Assembly: GCA_029974635.1 (NCBI GenBank)
Contig: JARKQY010000002.1
Coordinates: 62,001 to 126,000, forward strand
Direction of reading: 5' to 3'
Origin: Bacillota bacterium
GTDB taxonomy: Bacteria > Bacillota > UBA4882 > UBA8346
DNA: 64,000 bases
Shown here piece after piece: positions 18,144 through 27,484 of this stretch. A program made the translations under genes and the position numbers. Each line of letters opens with the position of its first letter. Within the stretch, counting starts at the first letter, position 1. Under the pieces are notes generated by a model, which was given only the letters and a program-made list of their open reading frames with translations, made no database searches and had not been told where the DNA came from.

Positions 18144-18456
18144 GATTCTTCACTCCTTCTATAACCCAGGATATAATCCGCTGTAGTTCCAAAAGTTCTT
18201 TGGCATTTTCATTGAGTTGCTGCAAGCCCAATGCGGTAATATGATAATATTTCCTTAACCGTCCGCTATGTTCTACCGAATAGGTTTCTAAAAATCCCTG
18301 GACTTCCAGACGCCGTAAAACCGGATACAAGGCCGTCTCGGAAACATCCATCAATCCGGCCATCTGCTCCGAAAGCTCATATCCATAAGTATCCGCTTTC
18401 CGAAGAATCGCCAGTACAATGGTATCCAAAATTCCTTTTTTGATCTGCGGGTCCAT
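18124..18456 (-). CDS. PadR-family transcriptional regulator
   Basis: 110 residues from the ATG at 18456, which has AGAAGGTGATG just upstream; a 17-residue longer frame starts at 18507 but would include the promoter. PadR winged helix-turn-helix features: MDPQIKKGILDTIVLAIL, DTYGYELSEQM, VSETALYPVLRRLEVQGFLE and LRKYYHITALGLQQL. It overlaps the HAAS protein gene, the standard pairing. It probably represses its own operon through the inverted repeat lying between the -10 and -35 boxes. Confidence 0.92.
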   Translation of the reverse strand: MDPQIKKGILDTIVLAILRKADTYGYELSEQMAGLMDVSETALYPVLRRLEVQGFLETYSVEHSGRLRKYYHITALGLQQLNENAKELLELQRIISWVIEGVKNHDEKNG

Positions 18457-18475
18457 ATCATCACCTTCTATTAAT

Positions 18476-18507
18476 AATATTATACAATGAATAATATTGA
18501 TTGTCAA
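18476..18507 (-). promoter_or_regulatory. Consensus promoter with embedded inverted repeat for the padR operon
   Basis: On the minus strand TTGACA (18502-18507), 17 bases, then TATAAT (18479-18484). AATATTAT (18476-18483) and ATAATATT (18491-18498) form an 8-bp inverted repeat over the -10 and spacer, a likely PadR operator. The start of padR lies about 23 bases downstream of the -10. Confidence 0.8.
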
Positions 18508-18611
18508 ATATTATACGACGCCTTTAAGACCTCCCTGGTGGTAAACTTAAAATACTAAGGTCTTCCGTAACAAGAATAGGCATTGAAGGCAGTCTTTCCT
18601 CTCCATAAAGA

Positions 18612-19205
18612 CTACACCTCTTTTGTACAGCCTGATCCAATCAAGTAAGTTAATTCCTCCACCACTTGTTTGCGGTCAAACTTGGAGACGCTGAAAATAG
18701 TTTCAATGATTTTATAAATAATAAACTGATAAATCAACCGGATCGCTACCGGTTTTAAAAAATAGCCATCCACTTTAACCTGGGAGATCATCATATGATA
18801 CCCTTCATATTGTTCCGTTAAAACCCGCTGAATTTCGGAACCGAGCATCTTGCTCTCCCCGATTCCCAGCCAATGCCGGTAAGCGGTTTTATGCAAAAAA
18901 AGTTCATAAGCGCTCAACTGTTCCGGAGTTCGTATTTCAATCAGATCGGCAATGATTTCAGCTACCGGCCGCGGTGACCACACATCAACTTTTAGAAACA
19001 TTTGAATGAACAGATTGGTGATCTCTTCGGTAAATAAACGGGTATAGATATCTTCCTTGGACTGGTAATAGTAATACAGCACCGAAACGGGAATTTTAGC
19101 GGCGGTGGCTATTTGGCGCATGCTGGTATCCTGGTAGCCGTTTTCATAGAAGATTCGTTTGGCCTCTCCATCAATGATTTTTTTCGTTTCCTGCGACTTT
19201 TTCAT
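18612..19205 (-). CDS. TetR-family transcriptional regulator
   Basis: 197 residues from the ATG at 19205 (MKKSQETKKIIDGEAKRIF). This start is preferred over 19262 because the upstream 57 bases contain one of two operator-like palindromes and because helix 1 then begins at the usual distance. The DNA-binding helix-turn-helix is DTSMRQIATAAKIPVSVLYYYYQSKEDIY. The C-terminal ligand domain is not assignable. It is divergent from an SDR gene and likely represses it and itself. Confidence 0.88.
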   Translation of the reverse strand: MKKSQETKKIIDGEAKRIFYENGYQDTSMRQIATAAKIPVSVLYYYYQSKEDIYTRLFTEEITNLFIQMFLKVDVWSPRPVAEIIADLIEIRTPEQLSAYELFLHKTAYRHWLGIGESKMLGSEIQRVLTEQYEGYHMMISQVKVDGYFLKPVAIRLIYQFIIYKIIETIFSVSKFDRKQVVEELTYLIGSGCTKEV

Positions 19206-19231
19206 TTGAGATGTAAGCTCCGCAAAAATTT

Positions 19232-19303
19232 CCGAACAATGTTCTAAAATTTCTTGACGCATTCAGCCAATTCTGTTATTCTTATTTTAGAACATTGTTC
19301 TAA
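19232..19303. promoter_or_regulatory. Pair of TetR-type operators between tetR and the divergent SDR gene
   Basis: Two copies of an AGAACA-TGTTCT type palindrome: TTAGAACATTGTTCTAA at 19287-19303 and a less perfect GAACAATGTTCTAAAA at 19235-19250. Both lie between the two divergent genes and are the natural binding sites for the TetR protein. Confidence 0.7.
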
Positions 19304-19357
19304 TTTATTAATTTGAATATATCTATATTATCACAAAATTTAGTAAGGAGTAAAACA

Positions 19358-20155
19358 ATGAAGAAACAAAACCACGACAAGGCTGGAAAATGTGTCATCA
19401 TAACCGGGGGAAACAACGGAATTGGGTTTTTCATGACGAAGGCTCTTTTAGAGGACGGATTTAAGGTGGCAGTGTTCGATATTACCGGGGATAATATTGA
19501 AAAGCTGGCCGCGCTTTATCCAACCCATTTGTTGTACCGGAAATGTGATGTAACTAAAAGCGATGATATTCAAAGCGCAGTCGCTTCAATGCTGGCAAAG
19601 TGGGGACAAATCAACGTCCTGGTCAATAATGCCTGTTTGGGAATATATGGGCCTTTCGAGACGAAACCGCTAGTAGAGACTTACCGGGAATTTGAAGTGA
19701 ATTACTTCGGTTATGTGCGAATGATTCAGGCTGTTCTACCCCATATGAAAAAACAGGGCACCGGGATTATTCACAATGTAAGTTCCGGCGTCGGGATCAC
19801 GGGTTTCACCAACATATCCGGTTATGCTTCAACCAAGGGAGCCATCGAAGCTTTAACCAGAACCTTGTGGCTGGAATTGGAAAAATATCATATTACGGTA
19901 AACCTGATTCACCCTCCGTTAACGAATACCAAGTCAGCCCAAATCATAGGGATACCCGGTGAAATGATGATGGATCCCGGGGATGTCGGCTATAAATTGG
20001 CAAAAAAAATAACCTCGACCCAGAAAATGATTACACCTGATTTTTTGACCGCTTTCGTTACCTTCTTAACCTACCGATTTCCTTATCAATTGGGCAGTTT
20101 CGCCGGTAAGATGACGGATAAAGTGATCGCATCCAGATCCTCAATCAATTTTTAA
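19358..20155 (+). CDS. Short-chain dehydrogenase/reductase (SDR) under TetR control
   Basis: 265 residues from the ATG at 19358 (MKKQNHDKAGK), with AAGGAG 8-10 nt upstream; a longer frame from 19313 would begin inside the promoter region. Classical SDR: CVIITGGNNGIGFFM cofactor motif, LVNNACLGIYG, Ser in HNVSSGVGITGF, and YASTKGAIEAL with Tyr/Lys. The C-terminal region has hydrophobic segments. It is divergent from the TetR gene, so it is probably its regulated target. Its 3' end overlaps the broken fliB gene by 11 bases tail to tail. Confidence 0.87.
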   Translation: MKKQNHDKAGKCVIITGGNNGIGFFMTKALLEDGFKVAVFDITGDNIEKLAALYPTHLLYRKCDVTKSDDIQSAVASMLAKWGQINVLVNNACLGIYGPFETKPLVETYREFEVNYFGYVRMIQAVLPHMKKQGTGIIHNVSSGVGITGFTNISGYASTKGAIEALTRTLWLELEKYHITVNLIHPPLTNTKSAQIIGIPGEMMMDPGDVGYKLAKKITSTQKMITPDFLTAFVTFLTYRFPYQLGSFAGKMTDKVIASRSSINF

Positions 20156-21350
20156 TTAGAATCGTCATATAAGCCAGCGAAACAAAATCCTTTTCCTTCA
20201 ATAGCCGGAAAACATTTTTTAAGTACTCCGGACTGTGCTCTATCATTCGGGAAAAATTATATATCGTTTCAATGACTACGGTTTCATCCATCCTTTTTTG
20301 GGTTGCGGCAATCGCGATTAATAAGAATTTAGTCATTGCATAATGAATGATCATAAATGCGTAACTGTCAAAAACAGTCTCTACATAAGCGGAGTTGGGA
20401 AAAACGGTTCGAAATATATAATTTACCAGATAGTTTTCCAAAATATATTCATGTTCAAGCATAAAGGGCTGATAATACTCATTAAATATTTTTTGGTAAT
20501 TGGACACATTTTCTACCTGATTTTCTGAATTTATTACTTGGGCAAACAATCTTATATCATACATTTCCTTTAATAGTTCATATTGTAGGATTATGTTTTT
20601 CTCAATGGCGTCACTAAGATTTGCGGCATTACCCGTATCTGAAATCTTTTCGTATTTTGCGCTCAGTTCCGGAATCAATTGAATGTTAGAGTTAGCAACG
20701 CATTCCTGTACTTTTTGACAAAGCAATCCCAGCAGAAACAACCGATCAACCAAACCAGCGGAGCGATTCTGCATAATTTTCACCGCTGTTTTCCGTAATT
20801 CCAATAAATAAAACTTCCAGGTCCCCTCACAAGCAGCTGTGTCAACCGTAGTATACATAACCGTTCCGTCAAGTATATCCTTAAGCTCGTAATACTCAAA
20901 TACCATAGGTTCCTTATTTCGCAGCGCCATTCAGGCCATCTCCGGACAGGATACCACCCCGGAAATCTCCATTACCTTATTTACCTGGCATAATACTCTA
21001 GGATAAAGATTACAAGTACTAGACAAATATAAGGAACCATACTTTTGTTGGATGCGGCAATGCCCGTCACTGCTCATAAAAGGGCATTTACCGTCCAGAT
21101 TTAGCTTGATAACCGAATAATCTATATCACCAGTGCTATTTGCTTGTTTTGCGATATTCGTGGTGACGATTGATTTTAATTCAGGATCACGAAAATTATG
21201 ATATTTTTCATAAGTTGGTTTATCAATAACTACACTCCAATCCTTGCAGCAAGTTTCTTCGCACTGTGGACCGATACACCGGAATTTGCGCATGTATTGC
21301 GGAGCCATTGCCTTAACTACAATTGGTTGCAATGATTTTTTGTTGGCCAT
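20145..21350 (-). pseudogene. fliB: Flagellin lysine-N-methylase (FliB-like) interrupted by an in-frame TGA
   Basis: Two consecutive frames (139 and 261 residues) are in the same phase and separated only by one TGA at 20931-20933. Together they give the roughly 400-residue length of FliB proteins. The N-terminal half has the Cys-rich signature (CIGPQCEETCCKDW, then CPFMSSDGHCRIQ and CNLYPR). The stop follows CPEMA where relatives typically read CPEAARLAL, so a CGA(Arg) to TGA change explains it. FliB methylates lysines of flagellin and is thought to bind a metal or cluster through these Cys. The second half could restart at the ATG directly after the stop, but it would lack the Cys cluster. 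No flagellar genes are nearby. It is either a recent pseudogene, a sequencing error, or read-through. Confidence 0.8.
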
Positions 21351-21455
21351 TACAAACCTCCATTAGCCGACTTAACCCTATATCTTCAAAAGAGGCGGCA
21401 ATATAAATTTCGGTAAATCATTATCATTTCCTTAGTGTGAACACAGTTATTAGTC

Positions 21456-21538
21456 ATCCACCCCTAATTATCATCGATAATTTTAAAATTAAAGCTTCGC
21501 TTTAATTAGGGAACTGAAAGAAGATTTTTCGGGGTGGC
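21456..21538. repeat. Dispersed repeat family 3, copy 2
   Basis: Bounded by CCACCCC (21458-21464) and GGGGTGG (21531-21537), with an AATTAAAGC/GCTTTAATT hairpin inside (21487-21507). It is similar to the reverse complement of 9058-9120. Confidence 0.5.
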
Positions 21539-21664
21539 TGTTCTACTAGAAGATTTTCTAGATAGTTAATTATTGCAATAATGTTACAAGGAAAAAAACA
21601 TGTTTTTGGCGAATATTTTTATTGTCCTGTTTCTCATTATATTTGTTTGTTGGAGGGATTCCTG

Positions 21665-22186
21665 GTGAAAAAAACATTTTACTGGATTATCGGAGTTGTG
21701 GTCATCGGCTTGCTTGCAGGTTTGTATTTTTGGTTCCAAAACAGCAAAACGGAAGTTGCGGACGATCCAAGTCTGGATCAGCCAACCGCCGTGCTGGTCC
21801 AATTCGTGAATGCCTTAAAGAATGGGAAAGGCAATGATGCCTATGACGCCATTTGCGAGTACAATCAGAGACTCTTCTCCAGGGCGGACTACAGCAAATG
21901 GGTGGAATTAAGAGCGAAAATTATTAAAATGACCAAATACGAATACAGTAAACTAAAGACCGAAACCAACGTAACCCTTGGGGATCAGCAGTACGAGATC
22001 TGCGTGACTTATCACCTGAAAACTGAAAGCATGGCGCCACTCATGGGCGGACCCCAACCCCAGGTGCGAGAGTTCGGCCAGCCGGTAGTATATGAAAATG
22101 GCCACTACCGTGTATATACCGGTCAAACCGAGATTGCGGCGGATATTGATGGATTTACCGATTTACTTAAAAATGCGGGAAAATAA
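21665..22186 (+). CDS. Small membrane-anchored protein of unknown function
   Basis: 173 residues from the GTG at 21665, which has GGAGG 8 nt upstream. Residues 3-25 form a transmembrane anchor (TFYWIIGVVVIGLLAGLYFWF). The outside part (PTAVLVQFVNALKNGKGNDAYDAICEYNQRLFSRADYSKW, then beta-strand-like segments) has the layout of NTF2-like/DUF4878-like domains: a helix pair followed by a curved sheet. This fold guess is weak. It converges on the GH55-like gene with 26 bases between stops. Confidence 0.75.
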   Translation: MKKTFYWIIGVVVIGLLAGLYFWFQNSKTEVADDPSLDQPTAVLVQFVNALKNGKGNDAYDAICEYNQRLFSRADYSKWVELRAKIIKMTKYEYSKLKTETNVTLGDQQYEICVTYHLKTESMAPLMGGPQPQVREFGQPVVYENGHYRVYTGQTEIAADIDGFTDLLKNAGK

Positions 22187-22212
22187 TTCCAAGGGGCAAC
22201 CGCGTAGTAGCC

Positions 22213-25101
22213 CTAACATCCTTTATAACGTATCCTTACCTTGTACAATGAAGATCGGGCCGCAATATACAGCGTCTGCCGGTCCCGGTCGCCGAATGCC
22301 AGACAAGCCGGGCGCTCCGGGACTTCGATGATATCTATCTGCTTGCCGGTTTTTTCATAGACAAAAATCTGGCCGGCCGCTATATAGACATTGCCGGCCT
22401 CGTCCACCGCCACATCCAGTTCGCCTTCTTCAGCAAACAACTGTGGATCCGATAGTGAACCGTCTGCATTGACCTTAAAAGCATACGTTTTCTGTCCGAA
22501 CTCGTCGGCCACGTAACAAACCCGGCCCGGGACAGCCTTTCGCAGTGAGAAGGAACGTTTTAGATCCTGGCATTCCGGTATGAAGGTTGTGCCGTCCGGT
22601 GAAATAAAATGAGCCTCACTTGGAGCAACGGCCACCTTCAGAAAATCATGCCCATCCCGCCAGCGGTGCCCTGGCACAACCGCCACCATGCCTTCACGGG
22701 ACGCAGCCGGCGCCGGCTGTAAAACTTGTAAATCCTCCACCGGACCGTTAGGTTCCAGCGCCAGCACCGAACCTTTCCGGGTTACTATCAGCAAATTACC
22801 CGACTTATCAAAGGCCAGTCCCACCGGCGCAACCGGTAGATCGCTCACCAGCGCCAGATCCCCGGCAGCTCCGGACCAGCGATAAATACTATGCCAGCGG
22901 GATTCGACGAAATATACATTGCCCGCCTCATCACCGGTTAGCCCATCAATGAATTCAAACCCTCCGATGGCTTTTTTCACCCGCGCCCCCGGGGCCAGCA
23001 CTGGAGATTCCGTGACCGGTTTCCGCCGCGGCGGTTGCCCCGAAATCTCCAGCCTGGCAATCTCCCGGGAACGGATCTCCACATCATGGGTCTGATCATA
23101 CAACGTGTTGTCATAAGATAGTTTGTAGGGACTGTAGACGTGAATCCCCCGGAATTCAAGATTCTGACAGGACTTGACCCTTACTCCGTAAGGGAATGGA
23201 TTCTGAATCCGGAAGATACGGTACATATAGAGATTGGCAATAGTAATATTCCGGCAGTTTTCGAGATACAGCGGCAAAGCATGCCAACTCTCAGCGCCCT
23301 CCTCCTCCATTTGAATATCATAAAGCTTCCAGTTGGCCACGTTCCGCAGGATGACTTCATTACGCATGTGGTGCTCGATGGAAGCGGCATAAATCCGCCC
23401 TTCGGTAGCGGTGTCGGAGACATAAATGCCCGCTTGAGCATACGGACTGGGGGTCCAGATGTCTTTAAAAGTACCGCCGCCGCCGTCAGTAATCCAGAGG
23501 CTCCAGTATTGAGTATCCCACTGATATTCCGGATTCCCGTCTGCAGTCCGGTTTTGATTATAAGGCGGAACCGGTTTGCCATCCGGCTGATAACTCCCAT
23601 GTCCGCCTAAAAACCGGACATCGTTCATCATGGAATTAGAACCCGCCATCCACTTGGCAGCCACAGCACGGCGATTTAGCCCATGGGTATTTAGTCCGAT
23701 ACCGGTGACAATATTGGTCCCGCCCTTGGGGGCTTCCAGCAGGGCTTTCGGCGGTCCGTCCCCGTCAAAGCCCGGTGTCTTGTCGGCAATAATCAACTGG
23801 GTCGTAATGGGGCTCAACCCAATTAGGACGGTATCCGGCTTCATGGTAATCGTATCGGTGACCCGGTAGCGCCCGGTGGGCAGATAAATCGTCCGGTATT
23901 GATCTATAGCCGCCCGGATAACCCCGGTATCATCGGTGACTCCGTCACCTTTAGCGCCTAGAGACCGAAGATTCACCCAGGTTTCACAGGGAGGCAACGG
24001 GGGAATATCCGATGACGTATAGGCGGGAGCTTCCGCAAGCGGCATCAACTCGACAGTGGTTTTAATCTCCGGAGTGCTGCCAAGTTCTTGGATATGCAGA
24101 CCGTGACAAAAGTCTTTCACTTGATAAACCAGGCTTGGCCCTTCAATTTTCTTGCCGCTCAAACGGAAGGAAGCCAGCACCGGAACCCGTTCACAAACGA
24201 CATTCTTCAGATTGAATTGGGGCCGGGCATTATATTCATCACTAATCACAAAGGCCGGGCCGCTGATATCCTCCAGCCGGGAATCAGCCATCCATAACTC
24301 CTCAGCCCGATCCGGCCGGACCACTATAGCGCTGGGCACACTCCGGAAGTGGGTCCGGACCAAGGTAAGACCGCCTTCCTCAGTCTCGATAGCCGCGATT
24401 CGCTGGCCTTCAAAGCAGGAGTCAATCATTAAAAACGGCCAGCTGGGTGAAGGCTTAGTGGTAACGATACCATAATCTCCGCCAAAAAACCGGCAGTCGT
24501 CAATCTCATTACCAACCTTCTCCACTCCGGCCCGGCCGGAGCCAATATGAAAGTCACTATGGGCTAAGTAACAATGTTGCGCAAAAAATGACCTGACCGC
24601 GATAACCGCCGGATTGCCATCCTGGATCTCGAAGTTAATATTGCTGATGGCGCTGTAAAATGTTCCCGGATTGGCATCACGGATGGGTTTTCCCTCTTCC
24701 GGTCGTTCACAGGCGAAGTGGATCATGTACTTCCCCTCACCTTCCTGATAGCCGGGCGTATCTTTCCCCAGCACAAACACCGGCCGGTTTTTCCCATACC
24801 CAATGAGCCGAATCCCTCTCCAGACGTATACCGTCTTGCTCAGCCGGTATCTTCCTTCCGGGATGTAAACGATGCCATAACGGATACTTTCCTGAATCGT
24901 ATTGATAGCTTGCTGCAAAGCATCCGTATCATCGGCGATTCCATCCCCTTTTACCGGAAACTTCTCCGGGGTCAAATAAACGGCCTGAGGATCCTCGAGA
25001 CGGGCGGTGTAAAACGAAGCGCCTTTTTTCGTAAACGAAGCGCTTTTTTTCGTTATTGATGCTTGTGTGTCGGTCATTTTTTTCTCTGTGCTTAAATCCA
25101 T
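22213..25101 (-). CDS. GH55-like protein: two pectate-lyase-3 beta-helix domains plus C-terminal beta-propeller
   Basis: 962 residues. Both halves of the beta-helix part start with the pectate-lyase-3 signature (KGDGIADDTDALQQAI about residue 51 and KGDGVTDDTGVIRAAI about residue 385), followed by IYLPTGRYR-type strands. This tandem arrangement is found in GH55 exo-/endo-beta-1,3-glucanases. The last 250 residues form an NHL/SMP-30-like propeller (GFEFIDGLTGDEAGNVYFVE, PVGLAFDKSGNLLIV, DVAVDEAGNVYIA). No signal peptide is evident; the N-terminus carries a tandem repeat (KKSASFTKKGASF). The likely function is binding or cleavage of beta-1,3-glucan or another polysaccharide. The absence of an export signal is odd for such a protein. 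GGAGAGAAG precedes the ATG. Confidence 0.78.
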   Translation of the reverse strand: MDLSTEKKMTDTQASITKKSASFTKKGASFYTARLEDPQAVYLTPEKFPVKGDGIADDTDALQQAINTIQESIRYGIVYIPEGRYRLSKTVYVWRGIRLIGYGKNRPVFVLGKDTPGYQEGEGKYMIHFACERPEEGKPIRDANPGTFYSAISNINFEIQDGNPAVIAVRSFFAQHCYLAHSDFHIGSGRAGVEKVGNEIDDCRFFGGDYGIVTTKPSPSWPFLMIDSCFEGQRIAAIETEEGGLTLVRTHFRSVPSAIVVRPDRAEELWMADSRLEDISGPAFVISDEYNARPQFNLKNVVCERVPVLASFRLSGKKIEGPSLVYQVKDFCHGLHIQELGSTPEIKTTVELMPLAEAPAYTSSDIPPLPPCETWVNLRSLGAKGDGVTDDTGVIRAAIDQYRTIYLPTGRYRVTDTITMKPDTVLIGLSPITTQLIIADKTPGFDGDGPPKALLEAPKGGTNIVTGIGLNTHGLNRRAVAAKWMAGSNSMMNDVRFLGGHGSYQPDGKPVPPYNQNRTADGNPEYQWDTQYWSLWITDGGGGTFKDIWTPSPYAQAGIYVSDTATEGRIYAASIEHHMRNEVILRNVANWKLYDIQMEEEGAESWHALPLYLENCRNITIANLYMYRIFRIQNPFPYGVRVKSCQNLEFRGIHVYSPYKLSYDNTLYDQTHDVEIRSREIARLEISGQPPRRKPVTESPVLAPGARVKKAIGGFEFIDGLTGDEAGNVYFVESRWHSIYRWSGAAGDLALVSDLPVAPVGLAFDKSGNLLIVTRKGSVLALEPNGPVEDLQVLQPAPAASREGMVAVVPGHRWRDGHDFLKVAVAPSEAHFISPDGTTFIPECQDLKRSFSLRKAVPGRVCYVADEFGQKTYAFKVNADGSLSDPQLFAEEGELDVAVDEAGNVYIAAGQIFVYEKTGKQIDIIEVPERPACLAFGDRDRQTLYIAARSSLYKVRIRYKGC

Positions 25102-25311
25102 CTTCTCTCCTTCACATAAAAAGCCGTTTTAATAGCGGCTTCGAGAGGATTATATCATAATGGAGAATGATTGAAAAGAATTAAGATGATTTTGCAATCA
25201 CCTACTTTACCGGCACATTGAAATGATTAACGACAATGGTATATAATTAACCCAAACAATACAATCTTAAGGCAATTTTATCGCGCCAAGGTTCAAAGGG
25301 AGGTTTTCCAA

Positions 25312-26130
25312 ATGATGATCGCCGTTGATAAAGACACTTGCACAAAGTGCGGCGTTTGCATCCAAATGATGAAGGGATATTGCATCGCCGAACAAGACGG
25401 CTTTCCGGTATTTGATGCAACGCTCTGCAATACTTGCCAAAAATGTGTTTCCATCTGTCCCTCGCAAGCCATTACGGTAAATGGAATCCATTCGGACCGA
25501 ATCTCTGAAATGCACCAGGCAGATCCCGAACAAATATACTCTCTTTTCGAGAAACGCCGCTCGATAAAGCATTATAAAAAACAACCAATCCCAAGAGAGG
25601 TCGTTACGAAAATCGTATCGGTAGCCAAATATGCGCCCAATCAAAATAAGAATTTATCAGTTCTGGTTATTGATGACATGCAACGAATCGCTGAAATCGA
25701 CAAAGCCGCCATTGCCTTTGTAAAAACAATGCACCGCGTCCTGTTCGGATTCAAACCTGTCGAATTACTGTGCCGGCTGTTCTATAAAGATATTGGCGCC
25801 CTCAAAAAGAAGATGGAGCATAATTCCTTTCAGCGGGTCATCAATGAAAATACCCAAGTCATCATCATGGTCACCGGCAATAAAAAGGTTCCCGTAACCG
25901 AACGAAGCGCCCCTTATATGCTGGCAACCATGATGTGTATGGCTGAATCGCTGGGAATCGGAAACTGTTTAATGGATTCAATCTATTTGACATTGCGAAC
26001 CAACCGGAAATTGCGTAAAAAGTTAAAAATCCAAGAAGATGTATTCGGTGTGCTGGTATTGGGGTATTCCAATGAAAATGTCAAAAATATCCCCCGGGGA
26101 TATGAAGTGAATGTGAGATGGAATGTTTAA
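25312..26130 (+). CDS. Ferredoxin-nitroreductase fusion protein
   Basis: 272 residues. Residues 1-65 hold a two-cluster ferredoxin domain: CTKCGVCIQMMKGYC and CNTCQKCVSICP. Residues about 80-265 form a nitroreductase-type flavin domain (FEKRRSIKHYKKQPIPREVV, AKYAPNQNKN, ESLGIGNCLMDS). Such proteins transfer electrons from ferredoxin clusters to FMN and reduce nitro compounds, quinones or unsaturated substrates. They are common in anaerobes. GGGAGG lies 8 nt before the ATG. It stands alone; the neighbouring flavodoxin-like reductase is convergent. Confidence 0.9.
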   Translation: MMIAVDKDTCTKCGVCIQMMKGYCIAEQDGFPVFDATLCNTCQKCVSICPSQAITVNGIHSDRISEMHQADPEQIYSLFEKRRSIKHYKKQPIPREVVTKIVSVAKYAPNQNKNLSVLVIDDMQRIAEIDKAAIAFVKTMHRVLFGFKPVELLCRLFYKDIGALKKKMEHNSFQRVINENTQVIIMVTGNKKVPVTERSAPYMLATMMCMAESLGIGNCLMDSIYLTLRTNRKLRKKLKIQEDVFGVLVLGYSNENVKNIPRGYEVNVRWNV

Positions 26131-26334
26131 TGGCTAAATGACCATATGGCTGGTATACTTATTATTGGCAACACCCTGGAAGTATTTTATATAAAATGAT
26201 TTCATCGTCTCCAGATCGTTCACCCATAAAGCGATATGCTCAATTTTCACTCAAATCTCAGCCTCAATCCTTATTTTTCATGGTTGGGTCGTGTAATTGA
26301 ATTTCTCTTTTCACAAATAAATTTTCTTCTTAAA

Positions 26335-27117
26335 TCAATACCCTTTATACATCTTCCGCATAAAGCTTCTCATCAACTTTGAAATCACCCGTATTAACCA
26401 TTTTTTGATATAGCCGACCTTGGCCGGATAATAATAATCCATTGTAAACCAATTGGTCCGGGTCCAATGCTCAAAATCCTTTATGCCCTGATCCTTGCCC
26501 ACTACCGCATTTATCTTCCACATGTTGAACCAGAGCAGCTGTCCCAAGGAAGGGTTAGGAAGCTTCTTATCTTTGATTGCCGCAATAAAACGCTGGGCCT
26601 TTTTTGTAAAATCGCCATCAATCTTCTGGCGATATTTATCAGTTAGCGATTCATAATGCGGAACTCCCAGTCCGTCAACCCAGATTCCGCCCCAGTTCTT
26701 GGCATTCATCTTCAAGAATTTAAAAACTGGTGTGAACATCCCCCCGCCACTGGAAATACCGATAAACTTGACTCCAAACATGGCGGGCCGATGCCAGAGA
26801 AAGGTGAAGTAATCAAGAAACTTCTTCATGATTGCGGTGACATGCTGGTTGTAAACCGGAGTGGCGAGGATTACACCGTCGGCGGCCAGCATTTTATCCT
26901 GTAATTCTTTGACCTTTGCCGCCTGGTGGCAAAAATTCTCCCCTTTGGTGATACAGTTGTGACATCCCAGGCAATCGGCAACACCAAGCTTACTGAACAT
27001 GACATACTCCATATTGATCTCCTCAAACCGGAGTAGTTCCTCTTCAAACCGTTGCACCGCGCTATAGGTCTCACCTTTTCGCGGGCTGCCCATAATCGCT
27101 AAGATACTTGTCACCAT
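26335..27117 (-). CDS. NADPH-dependent FMN reductase/flavodoxin-fold oxidoreductase
   Basis: 260 residues from the ATG at 27117 (MVTSILAIMGSPRKGE), chosen because GGGGGC lies just upstream; an ATG at 27129 adds four residues. The N-terminal FMN phosphate loop is GSPRKGETYSA, followed by CLGCHNCITKGENFC, typical of iron-sulfur flavoproteins and multimeric flavodoxin reductases, and by ATPVYNQHVTAIMKKFLD. The C-terminal 100 residues are specific to this branch. The probable role is electron transfer or quinone/azo reduction in an anaerobe. An AACAGATCTGTT palindrome 33 bases upstream may be its operator. Confidence 0.87.
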   Translation of the reverse strand: MVTSILAIMGSPRKGETYSAVQRFEEELLRFEEINMEYVMFSKLGVADCLGCHNCITKGENFCHQAAKVKELQDKMLAADGVILATPVYNQHVTAIMKKFLDYFTFLWHRPAMFGVKFIGISSGGGMFTPVFKFLKMNAKNWGGIWVDGLGVPHYESLTDKYRQKIDGDFTKKAQRFIAAIKDKKLPNPSLGQLLWFNMWKINAVVGKDQGIKDFEHWTRTNWFTMDYYYPAKVGYIKKWLIRVISKLMRSFMRKMYKGY

Positions 27118-27149
27118 AATTGCCCCCATTCCATTTATTAAGTTTAATT

Positions 27150-27161
27150 AACAGATCTGTT
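27150..27161. promoter_or_regulatory. Palindrome upstream of the flavodoxin-like gene
   Basis: AACAGATCTGTT is a perfect 12-bp palindrome located 33 bases from the start at 27117. A repressor site is possible; no regulator is adjacent. Confidence 0.35.
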
Positions 27162-27298
27162 TGTCCGATTATTACTTCAACAAATAAGCGAAGACACACC
27201 TTATCCAAACAAGGAAAAGACATTTCCTTTACATGCAAACTACGCTATAAACAATCAAAAAATTATGACCGATAATAACATTACAGTAAGGATTTATT

Positions 27299-27458
27299 AG
27301 ACAAGATTAACTGGCTTGATTCGAATATTAATTATAAAAAGCAAATTATCATAACAAGATAAATTTAAGTTTAAACGGTGTTTGATATAATCTTGTAAAT
27401 CCCGTTAATCCCGTCGGATAAAAACTCTTTTTGGCTCCGGCTTCGCCGGGATAAGAAT
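27299..27458. repeat. Dispersed repeat family 1, short subtype, copy 1
   Basis: It fills most of the 367-base gap upstream of the beta-barrel gene. From 27329 on it matches 61661-61790: TAATTATAAAAAGCAAATT, then the end AATCCCGTTAATCCCGTC (27398-27415), then CTCTTTTTGGCTCCGGCTTC with a CCGGC/GCCGG hairpin. The left end is a degraded GACGGGATTAA (GACAAGATTAACTGG). Confidence 0.78.
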
Positions 27459-27484
27459 CGCAAATTTCAAATTGGAGAAAACCC

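Noticed and set aside
18591-18613. Terminator overlapping the tetR stop (AGTCTTT/AAAGACT)
   Set aside because: The stem is short, overlaps the stop codon and is not followed by a T-run.
20145-20930. Independent 261-residue gene downstream of the fliB stop
   Set aside because: It is in the same frame as the Cys-rich N-terminal part and has no ribosome binding site of its own; it is better explained as the second half of one broken gene.
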